In this document: positions 1 to 13,607 of the stretch, one piece after another
Numbering within the stretch: position 1 is the first letter of the stretch
Layout: each line of letters begins with the position of its first letter
From: Trichoplusia ni
Taxonomy: Eukaryota > Arthropoda > Insecta > Lepidoptera > Noctuidae
Reading direction: 5' to 3'
DNA length: 64,000 nt
NCBI RefSeq assembly: GCF_003590095.1
Contig: NC_039499.1
Coordinates: 4,774,001 to 4,838,000, forward strand
Position numbers and translations under genes: made by a program
The notes under the pieces: model-generated
Told to the model about the DNA's origin: nothing
Databases searched by the model: none
The model's input: only the letters and a program-made list of their open reading frames with translations

Positions 1-1335
1 AGAACCCTCTTAGATAACTTTTGTTTAAACAGCGTTTATGTTGAATCAGTAACAGCATTGCCATTTCCTGCATAGTTTTTAATGCATGACTAACTTTAAA
101 GATATTTTTAAAGTCACCTACAGTTTATATTACATCTTACAATTAGTTAGACCATGACTCCTGCCTGATGACGGCAGATGTGAGTATACTACGTTGATCA
201 TCGCTAGATATAAAATAGTTGACGCTATCTACTCTATAACCATCTAGCCTTGATTCGCAAACTACCAAATCTACAATAAATGAATTAATTGACCAATATA
301 ACGTGAAGCTGTACATTGTAATCAGTTACGTTGGCTTTAACAAGTGTAGAGTATTTTAATTTAAAACGATGAAACTACTGTCTGTTGGTCTTTTATGGAG
401 TGCAAGAACCCATATCCTTGGGAAATAAATTGGGGAAATTGGTCCAATCACATATAATAATTGATAATTCTCCTTAGCCAGGTTCAATGATCTACTTCTA
501 AATAAGTTAACATTCGGTTTTTCATTGGCGTTGTGACTGCTGCAACGGAGATCGTGGGTTCGATTCTCACCCAAGACAAATCTTTGTGAGATGGGTACAA
601 TCATTCGTTCTGTATCTGGGTGTAATTTGTCTATATTATGTATGTATTTAGTTTGAGACTAGATGGCGTTGTGTGAGTTTTGCGTAATATTATACATATT
701 ATGTTAAATGGTCAAAATCAAAAAAATAACCTAGTAGACATGTCCTTAACACATTATTTATTCCCATATAATATAAAGTTATAGTGACATCGTTCAGTTT
801 TCCTGACCTACCGCTCTTCACTCACGCCCACTGTCAATCGTGACTTTTGCCTATATTTCACTATTGACCCAAAAACATAATTGGGCCTCGCTTTCGTAAT
901 TATGTAGGTAGCTCGATTGTGTCGTGTCAACGGCTCATGTCACACTGTTTTACAAGTTAACATAGAACTTTATATCACGGATGTAGATTATGTTACTCGA
1001 AATACCGAAAAGGTTAAAACGGAACCCTATTACTGAGGCTCCGCTGCCTGTCCTTCTGTCACCAAGCTATATCTCGTAAACTGTGACAGTTAGACAGTTG
1101 AAATCCGCACAGAAGATGTATTTCTGTTCGTCCTTAGTGTAGCGAATCCGACTCGTTCTTGGTCAGTTTTTATGGCTTCTATTTTGACTATTACAAAGGT
1201 CACTCTATAAAATATTGGTAGTTACTTAATCATGGCCTACTCTAGGTCTGTATGCCAGGCACATGGTCTAAAGCCCTATCTTAGAACGACACAATTTTTT
1301 TCCACCATCATTAATTGCTCGCCTTTATTCTCCAG
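1..1335. other. Intronic/upstream sequence without recognised exon
   Basis: No coding exon is recognised here. The stretch is presumably the intron before the first visible exon of the + strand tetraspanin, because that exon opens with a polypyrimidine tract and AG at 1331-1335. It includes a tRNA-derived SINE-like segment (about 495-690), listed separately. The missing N-terminal tetraspanin exons (TM1, TM2) are not visible in it, so they should lie left of the window. Confidence 0.5.
495..690 (+). repeat. tRNA-derived SINE-like copy (family 2)
   Basis: A B-box-like GGTTCGATTC lies near 556-565, followed by a body ending in 'gagactagatggcgttgtg' (about 653-673). The same body and ending recur at 40385-40615 and, interrupted, at 59894-60295. 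The tRNA-like head is degenerate. This is a SINE rather than a tRNA gene, since no complete cloverleaf is seen. Confidence 0.6.
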
Positions 1336-3718
1336 TTCGTCGGCTGCCTCATCATCATTATTCTCTTAGAGCTGTCAGTGGGGATTGCTGCAGCCTCTCT
1401 CCGTCCTCAGCTGGAAGGGACCCTGAAGACCCAGCTCCGGGCCTCGTTCATCAAGAATAAGTCCACCAAGGAGGAAGACTCCACTTACAGGGAGTTCTGG
1501 GACCGCATCCAGACTAGCGTAAGTTTTTCTTCTGTTACTGCCTGCAATCACGTATGATAAAATTTGCGAAGTGTTCCCCAAATTATATTTCCTTTTACAC
1601 CTTTCATATAGAGTAAACAAAGTACCCTGTATATTAAAGATGTTTTAACCTTATTGTCTTAACATCTTCTGCGTTAAGCAAAACAATAATTCAGACCGAG
1701 AAGTTGAAAGAAATTTTCAATTCTAAACGTTTAGATGTCGAAAATTTATTACCAAATTTTTTGCCAAACAGATATTTATTTTAATAAAAGTTCCTCTTTC
1801 CTACTTTAGCCTCCTACTCTACCTCACAAGGTCCACATTTTTTACTAAACTTACATAACGGCTGTGGCGTACAAATACCTGAAATCTTAACCCCCTACCC
1901 CGTAAACCTCCAGTTGGAATGCTGCGGCATCACTGGCCCGGACAACTACGCGGCCACCGAGCCCCGCATCAACCCGTCCTTCAGCTGCTGCCCCTACGAC
2001 GGCAGCGACCGCTCCGCAGAGATCAAGCGCTCCGACTGCCTCTCCTCCGAGAAGTACTTCAAGGAAGGATGTGAGGACAAGGTCTTGGGGACTGTGCATA
2101 GCGCTGGAATGACTGTCATCGTGTGTGGGATTCTTTTCTGTTTCTTGGAGGTTTGTCATTTTGAAGCTCGTTTTTTTGGCCGATAAAGTCAAAGTTTGTT
2201 TTATTTTGTTATCTGAGTAGAGTCAGAAGTGTTATTTTAGTTAGTTAAGTAGTTAAGGCGAAAATCTCTTGATGGACAATAATGTGATACTGAATTGTAG
2301 TCTGTTTCGTTTGTTACTCATAGCTAACTTGGCTCTTAATTAGGCACAAACCATTCTCCGATATAAAGTTAATTAATCTCAAAGAGTGCTTGATTTAATG
2401 TTTTTGGGCTTGGCAGAACGTTACAGCAATAGCTAATGACCTAATACAGTTACAGACTATTAAGTTTGCTACCACCCGGACTACAGTTAGCGTGACTATT
2501 TTAATGACAAACATACATAAATTCGGTATTACTTATTATAATTACTAATAAACCCACATTTTGCCACTCATGAAAATTCGCCCGAATTCTATTTTTCCTA
2601 GTATTAATAAAGAAACTGTTTCGTCATGTCACACGTTGATTCGTAAAATTTTTGGCATACCTACATGTTTATGTGCTACTAGTGACATGTATGATAATAT
2701 GAGTTTTGTTTTCATTACAAGCTGATTTTTTTTAACTTGTATTTGCGAAGTTACTGATGGTTTTCATTCTTTTGTCACTTCAAACTACACCTTCCGCTTT
2801 GGGTTGAGAGGAGGGGAATATCAGAATTTTACTGACACTTAATCAAAACAAAAGTAATATACACACTCAACTATGTTTATAATACAGCCAACAAAAGCTG
2901 TGATGTTGTACCAACTGTTCTGCTTCTTTTTTCTTTCTAATTTTCCCTTAACTTGTCCTTCAACAAATAGGTTGGCAATAAATAAATACCTACAATAAAA
3001 AAACTCTTTAATTCACCAAGGCTGTCTCTAACACTTCCTGTCCACAATTCACACACATACAAGTAGATACGAAATCGACTTATAAATGAGTTTGCAAACC
3101 TTAGTAGACTCTCACTGGTACCACAATGACGTCACAAGGGTCACGCTATACCAGAATTTAATGCGGCACAATCTCCAATCTCTGACCTAGGCGGGAACTT
3201 TATTGAGCGCTCAGCTAATCTAGATGGCCTCCTTCGGCCTAGGTATAAAGGAAGTGGGGTAAGATGGGGGTAACTGATACGCATTTTTATGGGGTAAAAG
3301 AAAATGAAAGCTGCGGGTAGTTTTTTTAGCATACCTACTTTATAATTACTTGGAGGTTACATTTTGTATCCATTATTAAGCGTTAAAGAACGCTTTTAGA
3401 ATCGATTTTGGATAATGTTCTAAGTATTTTGTAACTCGCTTGTTTCATTTTTTTTTCTTTTGATACTTTTTGATGTAATGTTGCTTTACCCTTGCTGGGT
3501 TTGATATTCTAACTTGTTCTCGTTTATCAAACCTAAAAAAAACATAAAACAATTAAGAACGTCCAATTGTAAAGCAATGTTTTACTTTGATTTCAGTTAT
3601 TTACTTTACGTACTTATTGCTAAATTCTTATTTTCTTTTTCAGGTTGCAGGCATCGTTCTTGCCCTATGGCTAGCACACTCCATAAAATCTGAAGGGAAG
3701 AGCAGGGAAACGGCCTAA
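1336..3718 (+). CDS. Tetraspanin, C-terminal exons (5' partial)
   Basis: Three phase-0 exons: 1336-1518 (61 codons), 1914-2150 (79 codons) and 3644-3718 (24 residues plus TAA), all with AG/GT borders. Exon 1 gives a TM3-like hydrophobic stretch starting FVGCLIIIILLEL, then the start of the large extracellular loop with an NKS sequon. Exon 2 carries the tetraspanin CCG signature (LECCGITGP), a second CC pair and two further Cys, six in all, and opens TM4. Exon 3 completes TM4 (VAGIVLALWLAHS) and ends in a short charged tail. Exon sizes and phases match the two complete tetraspanins to the right. Tetraspanins are four-pass membrane organisers that bind partner receptors and integrins; the partner is unknown here. 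The N-terminal exons (TM1, small loop, TM2) are absent and should lie to the left. Confidence 0.88.
2151..3643 (+). other. Intron of the 5'-partial tetraspanin
   Basis: A 1.5 kb AT-rich intron between the large-loop exon and the last exon. It has a gtttgt donor and an acceptor preceded by a pyrimidine run (ttttcttttt cag). I see no other gene in it. Confidence 0.7.
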
Positions 3719-5561
3719 TTTGAACCTGAAGCACATCACCACAGAGTCTAATTTCATATGCGATGCACTTTGTCTTAAGGTACAATAAGTTACATAATTT
3801 ATTTCATTAGAATTTAGAATATTTCATAGAATTTTTAGATTAAAAAAAGTCCTCTCTTTAAAACTAGTATTAAAAAAAATTGTTTTATGAATTATTTTGT
3901 TGTTATGTATGAGATTAAAAAAGTATGTTTTAAAAAAGTTTGTCGTGATACGTCATTGTTCTGTTGGACGCTAGAGAGGCGATGCAGCATGTCACGTAAT
4001 GGCGGGAAATCAGGCTAGAATTTAGATTATTACATTATTTTTATTACAATGTTATGAATGTTTTTGTTTATGAGTGAAAGCCGTGACCGACGGTTGACCG
4101 ATGATAAAGATCAAGACACACATGCTGAGGTCACAATATGCATGGTTTAAAAAAAAATCATTGACCTTTGACAGTTTATCAAATCACAAAATTTCTGTCA
4201 GCCAATTTGGCTATGGAATACTTTATTACCCATGGGGCTAAGATAAACAGTAGCTCTATTTAGTATTTAATTTATAATATTTTTTTTCAGTAAATCACTT
4301 TGATACAACATAGCTTACCTATTTAAAGACAAGGACTATAAATATCTTACTGCCATGTTTATTTTTGTGTTACCTACCTACTCAACATGTTGTTCTTATA
4401 ATAAAACTCATTTGTTACCATTATCATAGAAAAAATGCATAAAATTATCGTAATTCATTTGTTATTATTGTTGAGAAAGTGTAATAATATTTTATCACGC
4501 AACGCCGACTGACCCGCCATTATGTAAATTTAGATATTAGATTTTATTAAACCAAAGCTAGTGAACGTAAATAATAAAATAAGAATAAAAATAATTCAAT
4601 GCAATATTAAGCCTTCGAAATATTTTTATATTCAGAACGTAATTTGAATTTAAATTCTGATGACTTCGGTAACCTTTGAATAACCGACGGAGCCGACTCA
4701 AGCCGAGTAGACACGAGCACTTATTTAGAATTAATAATATTTATATCAATCGTAAAAAATAAAACATAATATTTTATTATAAAATAAAGTAAAAAAGAAT
4801 AATTGGTAATATTTCAACGAATTGATTACAAAAATGTTGGTTAATTTAAGTAAAAAAAAATACTAAATTTTAAAGAAACAATTACATAAAATTAAAATGT
4901 GTCTTAAGTATGATTAAAATTAGGATCGTACATAAAAAATAAAGCATTTTATTCTCGTTAGGCTCACTACCAGTTAAAGTATGGATAATGCTTTACTAGT
5001 CATTAATTTATTAGCATAATATGTTAAGGTACAGTTTATACATTTCCCACCACACATACTCGTAACTAATGAATTCATTCCTTGATATAAATTGTATAGA
5101 TTTTAAGAGTTATTTGTAAGCGTTTCATAGAATTAAGCTACTGAATACAAGTAAATAAAAAAATACTTAGCATTTATTTTACATGACATTATTATTTAAA
5201 ATTATTTAAAAGCTCTCTATTTTTTTGTTACCTAGTTATTGTTGATTTTTTTTTAATTAAAAAAAAAAGAAATGTCAGAGTAAAAGTCAAGTAAAATAAA
5301 CAAAGTGTTTGAATTAAGAACGTTTTAAAATAAAGAATATTAATTCAGTAGCTTAATCAACAAAATGGCAATATTATTACTTATTATAAAGTTTAATAGA
5401 GTTTAGTATCGAATTGTTACAGTACAATAGATTTTCTTAAATAAATTATCTGTGTTCCATAAAAGTTTTTTTTATTGTTATTAAATTTGATCATATGTGT
5501 GCCAGAGTCTGATTTACACCGAATTCAGAAAAGAGGTTGTCAAGTATGTTTTACGGTACAT

Positions 5562-5710
5562 ATTTCATTAAACCTTTTCCAGTTTCTTAGGTTTACGCGA
5601 ATGTTAGACATTGAAATGAAACTACTTTTACGGATTTTAACGCGGTTTGATTTTCGATTTTAGTTCAAGACGTTTCGAGACCTTTGCAGGTATCATGGTC
5701 ACGGGCAGAC
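5562..5710. repeat. Fold-back repeat, half copy (same family as 59957-60152)
   Basis: It reads from 'gtttcttaggtttacgcga' through 'gaaatgaaactacttttacgg' to the block 'acgtttcgagacctttgcag' and 'catggtcacgggcagac'. The same blocks occur at 9298-9405 (opposite orientation) and 59957-60152, where both arms are present. The family looks like a Penelope-like or related retroelement fragment, but no coding region supports that name here. Confidence 0.6.
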
Positions 5711-7028
5711 TACTTTTCAGTTGTTTAGATACTTGTAAAACTCAGATAACTTCTTGTAAAGATTAGAAATGTAAGCATTACCTACAAATTTGATGACTGA
5801 ATACTAACAAGTACCTAACGTTCTAAATATTCCACACTACGCAAAATGAAACCACATATTTCGTGACAACATTTTATTAACGACACTTAATAATAAACAC
5901 ACATTAAATTCCTTAAATCAAAAATAAAAAACATATGAAATTTTGCACACAAGATCAGACCAAGGAGGTTAGACACATCACAGAATCACATTGAGTGGCT
6001 TACAATACGTGCTTAACTAAACAACTACATTTGTGCCTATTGAAAATACACTAACAGTTAATACTGAAACGGTACTTATATGCAAGAAGGTCTTAAATAT
6101 ATAACTATAAAACTAATTTTAAAACTAGAGATCTACCATCATATTGTTGTTGTGAAAGTGAGATGGCACTCTATATCGTGTATTGTGCTTTCTCGCTCCA
6201 ACAAACTGTGTATGTGAGACAGCTCTATGTCTCATGTAGAGCCCCGTCTCCCTTCCACACCTGAAATTGATTAGCTTTAAGAGGTGATAGGATTCCAGAC
6301 TCGGTATGACTATTTTGCACATTGACGGCCAATAGGGATGTTGGTATATTTTGAAACGTGGACAGCCAATCGTGCCAATAGCGGAGTCCATGTTTTTTTT
6401 ATTTGTATTACTTGTTTTTTAATATCAAGAAAGATTCTATTAATGATTAAACAGATTGAATAGCTATAGGATTAAAACAAGACCGTCCAATAATTCCGTG
6501 AAATCTACCTGAAAGGCTTGAAAAACTCAACATCCCCATTTCATTTTACTATTAAATACATTATTAAGACCCAGTGAAAAACTATCTACTGGTAATGTGT
6601 ATTGTAAATTTAATTAAAACTACTTAATTTAACCTATAAATAGTTCTATTTGAGACCCATACATTTTCCGACAGACGGTTTAACAATATTCACAGACACG
6701 TCTTGTAACAACTAACTATTAAAAGTTTATGTACCAATGTATATATTTAACAATTGTATGACTAGGAAATCTCTAACTCATTGTATACAGAATGAAAATT
6801 TTGTTGAGGACTGCTTTTAATTAAAAAGGATGCACATACATGCTTACACAATTTTCCAAAATGTTAGTGTAAGTTATACACTACTACTTACTAATAGGGA
6901 TAAAAAGAAAAAAACTCATTAGTCCCTCAGTTAGATAATTGAAAAGTATTAGACACGTATTTTTTCCTTTTTCAGAAAAACTAGATTTGACAAAGATTAA
7001 CTGCTTTAAAGTATAGGAGAGGGGGCTT

Positions 7029-7072
7029 GTGACGTAACGATAGAGTAAAATTTTTACTCAATCGTGACGTCA
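7029..7072. repeat. Imperfect palindrome containing GTGACGT/ACGTCAC
   Basis: The arms begin GTGACGTAACGAT and end ATCGTGACGTCAC around the centre AGTAAAA/TTTTTACT, making a near-perfect hairpin of about 44 bp. It is probably a short MITE remnant. The ACGTCA core also resembles a CRE site, but nothing else supports regulation. Confidence 0.45.
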
Positions 7073-8270
7073 CGCGTAAGTTTCATTCACTGTAATTTGG
7101 TCAATTTATGTTTGCGGGACAAATTAAAAAAATACGTTTCCATTATTATACAAAAAACTAGAAGACGGACACTGCAAAAAAAAAATTGTCATCATCCCTA
7201 TTTAAAGAGTGACTGAAAATCTTTCCTAATTTGAGAAGAGGCCTGTGCCCAGCAGTGAGATTGCTAAAGGCAGGTTCTTTTTAAACGCCAAGTCAGTTGC
7301 TATGTTTCAAATCTTTCGATTAGGTATTGTATATCTTTAATAATCTTTATGTTATTTTAAACGATTGCAATAAAAGTCCTCATAAAAAATTCCACGCTGT
7401 AGATACAACCTTAATTATTAACGTGCATTATTGACTTAAATATAAAAAAACTATACATATACTATAAGGTCCCTAAGAAATAGCGCTTGTACATACCTGT
7501 ACTTATACACAGATACGTAAAAAATGAAAAAATACTTAAAACTGACTCGAAATTATAATCTACTCTTAAATCTATCCGCTATCTTATATTTACCACGCTC
7601 TGCCCCTCCGAGAGCTATTATTACCGTACAGCAAAGAAATAGGCGTGAACAAATATTAAAGAGACGCGAATACCTTAAAAGTATGAGTTACAAATAAGAA
7701 TTATTATAATCACACAAACGGACTCCCTTCTCTTTCTTGTAACCTGGTAACCTGTAGTTGTCTTTATTTCCTCGAACTTCTTACTGTGGTTTACGAGGGA
7801 CGAGGCAACGTATAATAGTTCATTTATTTTCAACCGACTTCAAAGGTTCTCAATTCCTCGATATTTTTGAACTTCGGAATGGAGGACCCAATTTCGTTGA
7901 TTCCTTTTTTTTACATGAAGTAACTGATTCTATGCCATGTGCTGATGTCATTTGCAAATTTTATCAAGTGTGGGTCAGTAGTTTTCATTAAGACGGTCGT
8001 ACATTTTTGTTATTTAAAAAATATTTTTAACAGTTTTAGTCACAAAACTTAAAATGATTTCTGATTCTGATGTCTAAAACTTACGTTGGCTCGTTTACAA
8101 AGACCTTAGGTCCAAAAAATAACTTGAAGACATCATATTGTTAAGTGTTAATTTTAGACTTTTTAACATGCTTGCAGATCTCTTACATACATTCCTTTAC
8201 AAATTATACCTATTTTATTCAAAGTGCACAAAAACTACTTTTAAAAATAAACTCTAATATAAGGTATGTA

Positions 8271-9831
8271 CAGTCAGCGCCAAAAGTCGATGAACAGAAT
8301 CAACTTTACAAAACAGCTGTTCACACTAAAATGCCATAAGTTATAGTCGCAACTAGGAAACAAAATAGAATGTACACCAGAAATTTACAAAAGTCGTTAA
8401 ACACGAGTATTTCAAAAGTATCTGTGCAGTGCACTAGTATTCCTAATGTCGCTGAACATCATTCTATCAAAAGTCACTAAACAGCAGAAAAAACAAAATT
8501 AGGCTAACAAAGTATATTTTTAATGTTGCCGTGACTGTGTTAATGTACCTACTTTTGACGCTTATGTTGTTGAGCTACTTTTGGGACAGTGCTTGCTGTA
8601 TCTATATCAATACAATTTATAACTATAAAAATGCTGGACCGATTTTGATACAATTTGAATGGAGTGACATTTAAAAACATGGATATTTAGAATTTTTAAT
8701 CCATTATTTTTTTGTAAAATATTAAAATAATATAAAAAAATATATTTTAAATAAAATTTATTATTTCACATATTTCATTTATTACTTTAAGTAATAATTC
8801 AAATGAAAATATTTTAGATATTGTTAACGAAACCTTCTTCTCAAAGTGAAACCTCCTTCAAGATCCTTAGTGAAACCTTTTTAATAAAAGAACATTGGAA
8901 AAAATCTACTGCTTTGCAATAGGAAAATGAATTGGTTTGGTTACTTTTTAAATTTATGTCTGATTTCTATAATAACTATTTAAAAATGCGTCCCGTATAA
9001 ATACTGCATCTATATCATCCCCGCACTCGTCCAAATGCACAAGGTCACTAGCGAGAATACAAGCCTTAATTGCGGTCCCAGTTGACGGAAGCCTCTTCGC
9101 GGAGTACTAAGATTAAGAAACACCCTAATTTCAATAGAGAAGATGGCTGGAAGATATCACCTACTTGGGACCCAATAATAAATAAACTCAAGGCCAAACA
9201 CAAGAGCAGCGCTGCAAGACATCAAGACACAGTGTCGGACAACAAATAATTAATTAAAATATGAAGGTAGAAACAAGACAAGAAAGACAAACACCATCTC
9301 AGTCTGCCCGTGACCATGATACCTGCGAAGGTGTCGAAACGTCGGGAACTAATATCTAAAATTAAACTGCGGTAAAATCCGTAAATGTAGTTTCATTTCA
9401 ATGGATTAAAAAATTCTAAATGTTCATGTTTTTAAATGTCACTCCATTCAAATTGTATCAAAATCGGTCCAGCATTTTTAAAGTTATAAATTGTATTGAT
9501 ATAGATACAGCAAGCACTGTCCCAAAAGTAGCTCAACAACATAAGTGTCAAAAGTAGGTACATTAACACAGTCACGGCAACATTAAAAATATACTTTGTT
9601 AGCCTAATTTTGTTTTTTCTGCTGTTTAGTGACTTTTGATAGAATGATGTTCAGCGACATTAGGAATACTAGTGCACAGATACTTTTGAAATACTCGTGT
9701 TTAGCGACTTTTGTAAATTTTCTGGTGTACATTCTATTTTGTTTCCCAGTGGCGACTATAACTTATGGCATTTTATTGTGAACAGCTGTTTTGTAAAGTT
9801 GATTCTGTTCATCGACTTTTGGCGCTGACTG
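8271..9831. mobile_element. Non-autonomous DNA transposon with ~430 bp terminal inverted repeats
   Basis: The left end CAGTCAGCGCCAAAAGTCGA and right end TCGACTTTTGGCGCTGACTG are exact inverse copies, each flanked by TA (8269-8270 and 9832-9833), as expected for a TA duplication. The inverted arms run about 8271-8710 and 9407-9831 with few differences. They contain repeated AAAAGTCG/ACTAAACA-type submotifs. The CAGT start and TA target fit the Tc1/mariner superfamily, although no transposase is present. The centre (about 8712-9405) is unrelated sequence, probably a later insertion. Confidence 0.85.
8712..9405. mobile_element. Insertion at the centre of the long-inverted-repeat element
   Basis: Sequence homology between the two arms stops at 'aatccatt' (about 8710) and resumes near 9407. 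The right part (9298-9405) matches the fold-back repeat family of 5562-5710 and 59957-60152. Its end 'gaaatgaaactac' (complement strand) corresponds to the edge seen at 59957. A short stretch around 9115-9250 reads open in one frame (PNFNREDGWKISPTWDPI) and may be a decayed coding fragment; I cannot name the protein. Confidence 0.5.
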
Positions 9832-12017
9832 TACTTAAGACTCAACTTGACTAGATATTCATTTAATATCTACATAAGTGCACTTTATTCTTGCACTTAA
9901 ACAAAAGTACGTATTTACTCGAAATTTCTAAATAAAATATATACATCCTGTATTGACCGATAGTTATCTAACCCCATTTCATGAAATTCAGCAATATATT
10001 GCAGCAGTTTAAAAGCTATTGCTGTTATTACAAGGTTCTTAATATAGTTTCGGGGGTTATTTCTATTAAAATAATTCAGATGATTCTAAACTACCAATAT
10101 CTCAGTCGGCAGATAAGCAGCTGATAGTTTTTGATACATTGCATTGTACAGTCATAGACAAAGTCTATGATCACTATTAGGATCACAAGATACTCAATGG
10201 TAGAAGACATTGTTGAAAATGCCTCTGAGCCTTTCTGATAGTTTATCAATTTAATTTTGTTTATCCACTTTTGTATATGACTGTACATGAGATAACATAC
10301 ATAACGTGTTATAGTTAATTATTAATTACTAATTTAGAATACTGCACTTATTGCTTTTAGCAATCCCTTATTTAGTGGTACTTAAAATATACATAAGCGT
10401 GAAAACACGCGAAGCTAAGTGCTGAAAAAACCTTCAAAACTAGATTCTATCTTATTCTAGATGCTTAAGTAATAATCTTAATACAACTTGGGTTTAACCC
10501 TTAACTTACTTGTTACCTTAATTATGAAGTAAAAATAAGGCTTAACAGCTAAGTGTTAAAAAGCAAATATACGAAACTATCCAATTAATTCGATATTATT
10601 AATGCGTGGAATAAAAAATAAATAAGCCAAGTAAATTTTAAAGTTAAAAAAGAATATAATTTTGGTTATTTCTGTTTAACAATTTCGTGACCTAATGCGT
10701 CTTAGTTCCCAAACCTAAACTAACTTAACGTAAACAATTCCCATTTAACAAAATATATGAAAAAGATGGAAATAATTTAAGGTTGTACTTTTTTACTTCA
10801 CATACTATGGAAAAATAATTTTGATTTCCTCCAAAGTTGACAGATGACATTGACAATTTGAAGTGCTTTTAAAATTGTCATTTCTAAAAGCGCTGATCGA
10901 GTAATTCAAATGTATTCTATGAAAGTGACAAATCAACGTCATGTCACTTTTCAATAAAGGTATTTTCATGGGCATAAGTCCTTTTATCATAAACAACGCT
11001 TTTAGAAATTATACCAAAAAAATGTTAATTAAATATAATTATTGTTACAAAATATAGACGCATTATCTCAAAGTTAAATTTTATTGCGAAATTATTGTAA
11101 TTGTCTACAAGCATAATTATTTCATCCTTGTATTAAAAGGGAATTCGAAATGAAGGCTCTAATATTTTATTGTACATACATCATTTTGCTTTAACTTAGT
11201 CTAATTTAATATATCTAGTGTGGGAATACCACTAATGATAATTAATTACTTGAGATTTAAAAACAAAACTTCTTCAATGTATAATCAATTTAAATAAGGT
11301 GATTAACACACGGCAACGCGCACAGCTGGTGGTAGGTACTAACCATGATTTCGACTATTCTAAAAGAAGAAAAAGTGAGAAAGAAATCGATGCTAATTTG
11401 TTTCAGAAAGGAACAACCAGTTTAAAATGATTTTTAATTGTAAATTGAATCTTATTTACGTGCTATCTTTGGTCTATTTTATCAGTTATCAAAAGGTCCT
11501 TCTTACAATGGACAAGATTATAGGTAGTAACGGATTGCTACAGATTCTTTTCTCGCTGTGCCCGATGTGGTGTGCTAATCGCCTTGGACATCGAACTAAA
11601 ATACATATTTGTTAGACAGAGCTTTGTAACTATTACTCAATAAGTCGTTTAGGCTTTTCTCGACTGCTATTCATTTACAGATTTTAAATTTATAGATTAA
11701 GACTTATTGAAGCTGGTACAAAAGTTAATAGTGCTATAAGATAAATAATTAGATAAGTTATAATTAGATAAACCGTAGGAAAGTGACATTTCTATAACGT
11801 AATTGATGATAGACATAATATATAAGCGCTTTTTTATCGTCGCGAAAAAAATGTGGGGCAAGGTTTACAGGGTCACATGACAGCACTTTAAACCACGATG
11901 TTTAATAATGCTGTTTTATTGTTAACGAAACTGGAAGTTAAAGTTTTGGCTTAATGATCTGTTATTATTTTGTCACGACAGAAAGAAAGGCGTCTATACG
12001 AATGTAGGATCTTAGTA

Positions 12018-12225
12018 TCATCATCATTCTAGCCTTTTACCAACTATATTGGGGTCGGCTTCCAGTCTAACCGGTGTCATCTAAGTACCAGAGTTTTACA
12101 ACGAGCGACTGTCTAACTTACCTCCTCAACCCAGTTACCTGGGCAACACGATACCCTTAAGTTAGACTGGTTGTCAGACTTTCTACTTTGCTTCTGACTA
12201 CTCGTAATGACTGTCAAAGCAAGCA
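12018..12225 (+). repeat. Dispersed lepidopteran repeat ('ggggtcggct' family)
   Basis: Contains 'agccttttaccaactatat', 'ggggtcggcttccagtctaa', 'cctcctcaacccagttacct' and 'gactggttgtcagacttt'. The same order of blocks recurs at 32533-32860. Common in noctuid genomes to my knowledge; class (SINE or LINE tail) not resolved from sequence alone. Confidence 0.65.
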
Positions 12226-13527
12226 AATTAACGCTAAGCACGTTAGAATCTTTGTATAGAAATGACCAATCAGAGATAAGTGACACAGGCTTGTCATAGG
12301 TTTAAGCATTAACATTAAGCATTAACTTTTATAGAAATGTAACTTGTCTACGGTCAATTTATAATTAAGTGTACCTTTAATACCTACTTATATGTATAGT
12401 TCTATTTGTTGGTCCACTGAACACCCCGTTTACAATACCGACTTAAATTACTTAAAACTAGTGTTAAAATATTTATTTTGCGTGCAATAATGTAAAAAGT
12501 ATACTCCGATGATTAAAAATTAAGTTAAAAAATTCAAAAGAAAGCTTTAATGAGTTAAGTATACTAGTTTTTGGACCCAAAGGCTTGACAGCCACAGCTG
12601 ATTAATCCATCTACATATTATCACAGTTTGCAGCTAAATTGACGCGAAAAATCAAACCAAAACATTTATTGGTACATACTATTGATAGTTAATGTTATTT
12701 TTATAATTAAATATTAAAAGGCCCGGTTAACCTGTTCAGAAACTTTTTATTTAATTCAATAATATAACTTTTAAATTTCAAATAACTTATTAAGGTGTTG
12801 AATAAAGTTTTTCATTATGAAAACTGAAAGTACTTTTAAATTTGCCAATCTTTATAAACAATTAAGACCGTGAATCATACTCAGCTTAACTGTTATTTTT
12901 TTCAAAATATTTTTTTTTCTAAACAATCACTTGTATTAAACCGGCTTAAAACTATTACCTACAATTATTTAAAACTATTGTACTATATTACAACTAAAAT
13001 TACTTAATTAAATCCTAATTATACTAATTCTAAATGCATTTAAAGGAACTGTTTTTTTGCAGGGGCTTTGAAAAAATAATGAATCGGACAACGTACAATA
13101 AAGTACTAAATCAAACTAAAAAAGAAATAACGAACGCTTTCTAGTAGAATACACTCTGCTTCTTAAGATCCTTAAAAATGGCAAACAATTTTGATGTCTC
13201 TTTTTACACAAACGCATGTTAAAAGACTTTTTTAAAGGTATTTGATTTGGTAACCTTTAATTGTTATATTGTTTACCTTTTCTAAGTACCGAAACAAATA
13301 GATTTTACTTGAATATTATAAACAAAAGAACGCAAACTTAATACCTAAAGCTGAATGATATAATTTCAATAGTAACGGATCCTGAAATTATTTGCATCTA
13401 ATAGAAATTGACGAGTGGGGCGCTCCTTTACCTTATTATTTTTAAATATTTAAAACTAGACTTAAAAACAAATAACTTATAAAATCTTAGTGCATAATCT
13501 TAATTAATTAAATTTATAATTACATTT

Positions 13528-13533
13528 TTTATT
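13528..13533 (-). terminator. Candidate poly(A) signal of the second tetraspanin
   Basis: TTTATT on the + strand is AATAAA on the coding strand, about 75 bases downstream of the TAA stop at 13608-13610. It is the nearest canonical signal; usage is not tested. Confidence 0.5.
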
Positions 13534-13607
13534 GTAAGTGACTAAGTAGAATAATACTGAAGGTGATATTAATTACGTAAAAATGTTTAAAGTGTGAATG
13601 TTTTCTA

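Larger units (their letters stand above)
3719..8270. other. Intergenic stretch, AT-rich, repeats only
   Basis: After the tetraspanin stop the sequence is very AT-rich, and no exon is supported up to the inverted-repeat element at 8271. It contains a half copy of a fold-back repeat (5562-5710), a short hairpin-family member (6146-6207), a near-palindrome (7029-7072) and a short 'aggcctgtgcccagcagtgag' repeat end (about 7240-7260). The open frames here are short and uninformative. Confidence 0.5.
9832..13607. other. Intergenic stretch without recognised gene
   Basis: AT-rich sequence between the inverted-repeat element and the 3' end of the second tetraspanin. The only structure recognised is the dispersed repeat at 12018-12225 and the poly(A) signal at 13528-13533. 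Open frames such as 10091-10288 and 11427-11615 show no family motif or exon borders. Confidence 0.5.

Noticed and set aside
9298..9350. Possible hammerhead ribozyme in the fold-back repeat family
   Set aside because: The family shows ACCT-GC(A/G)A-AGGT, a stem with a tetraloop, followed by GTCGAAAC, resembling one side of a hammerhead core. The required CUGANGA box before the stem is not present in any of the three copies, so the call was not made.
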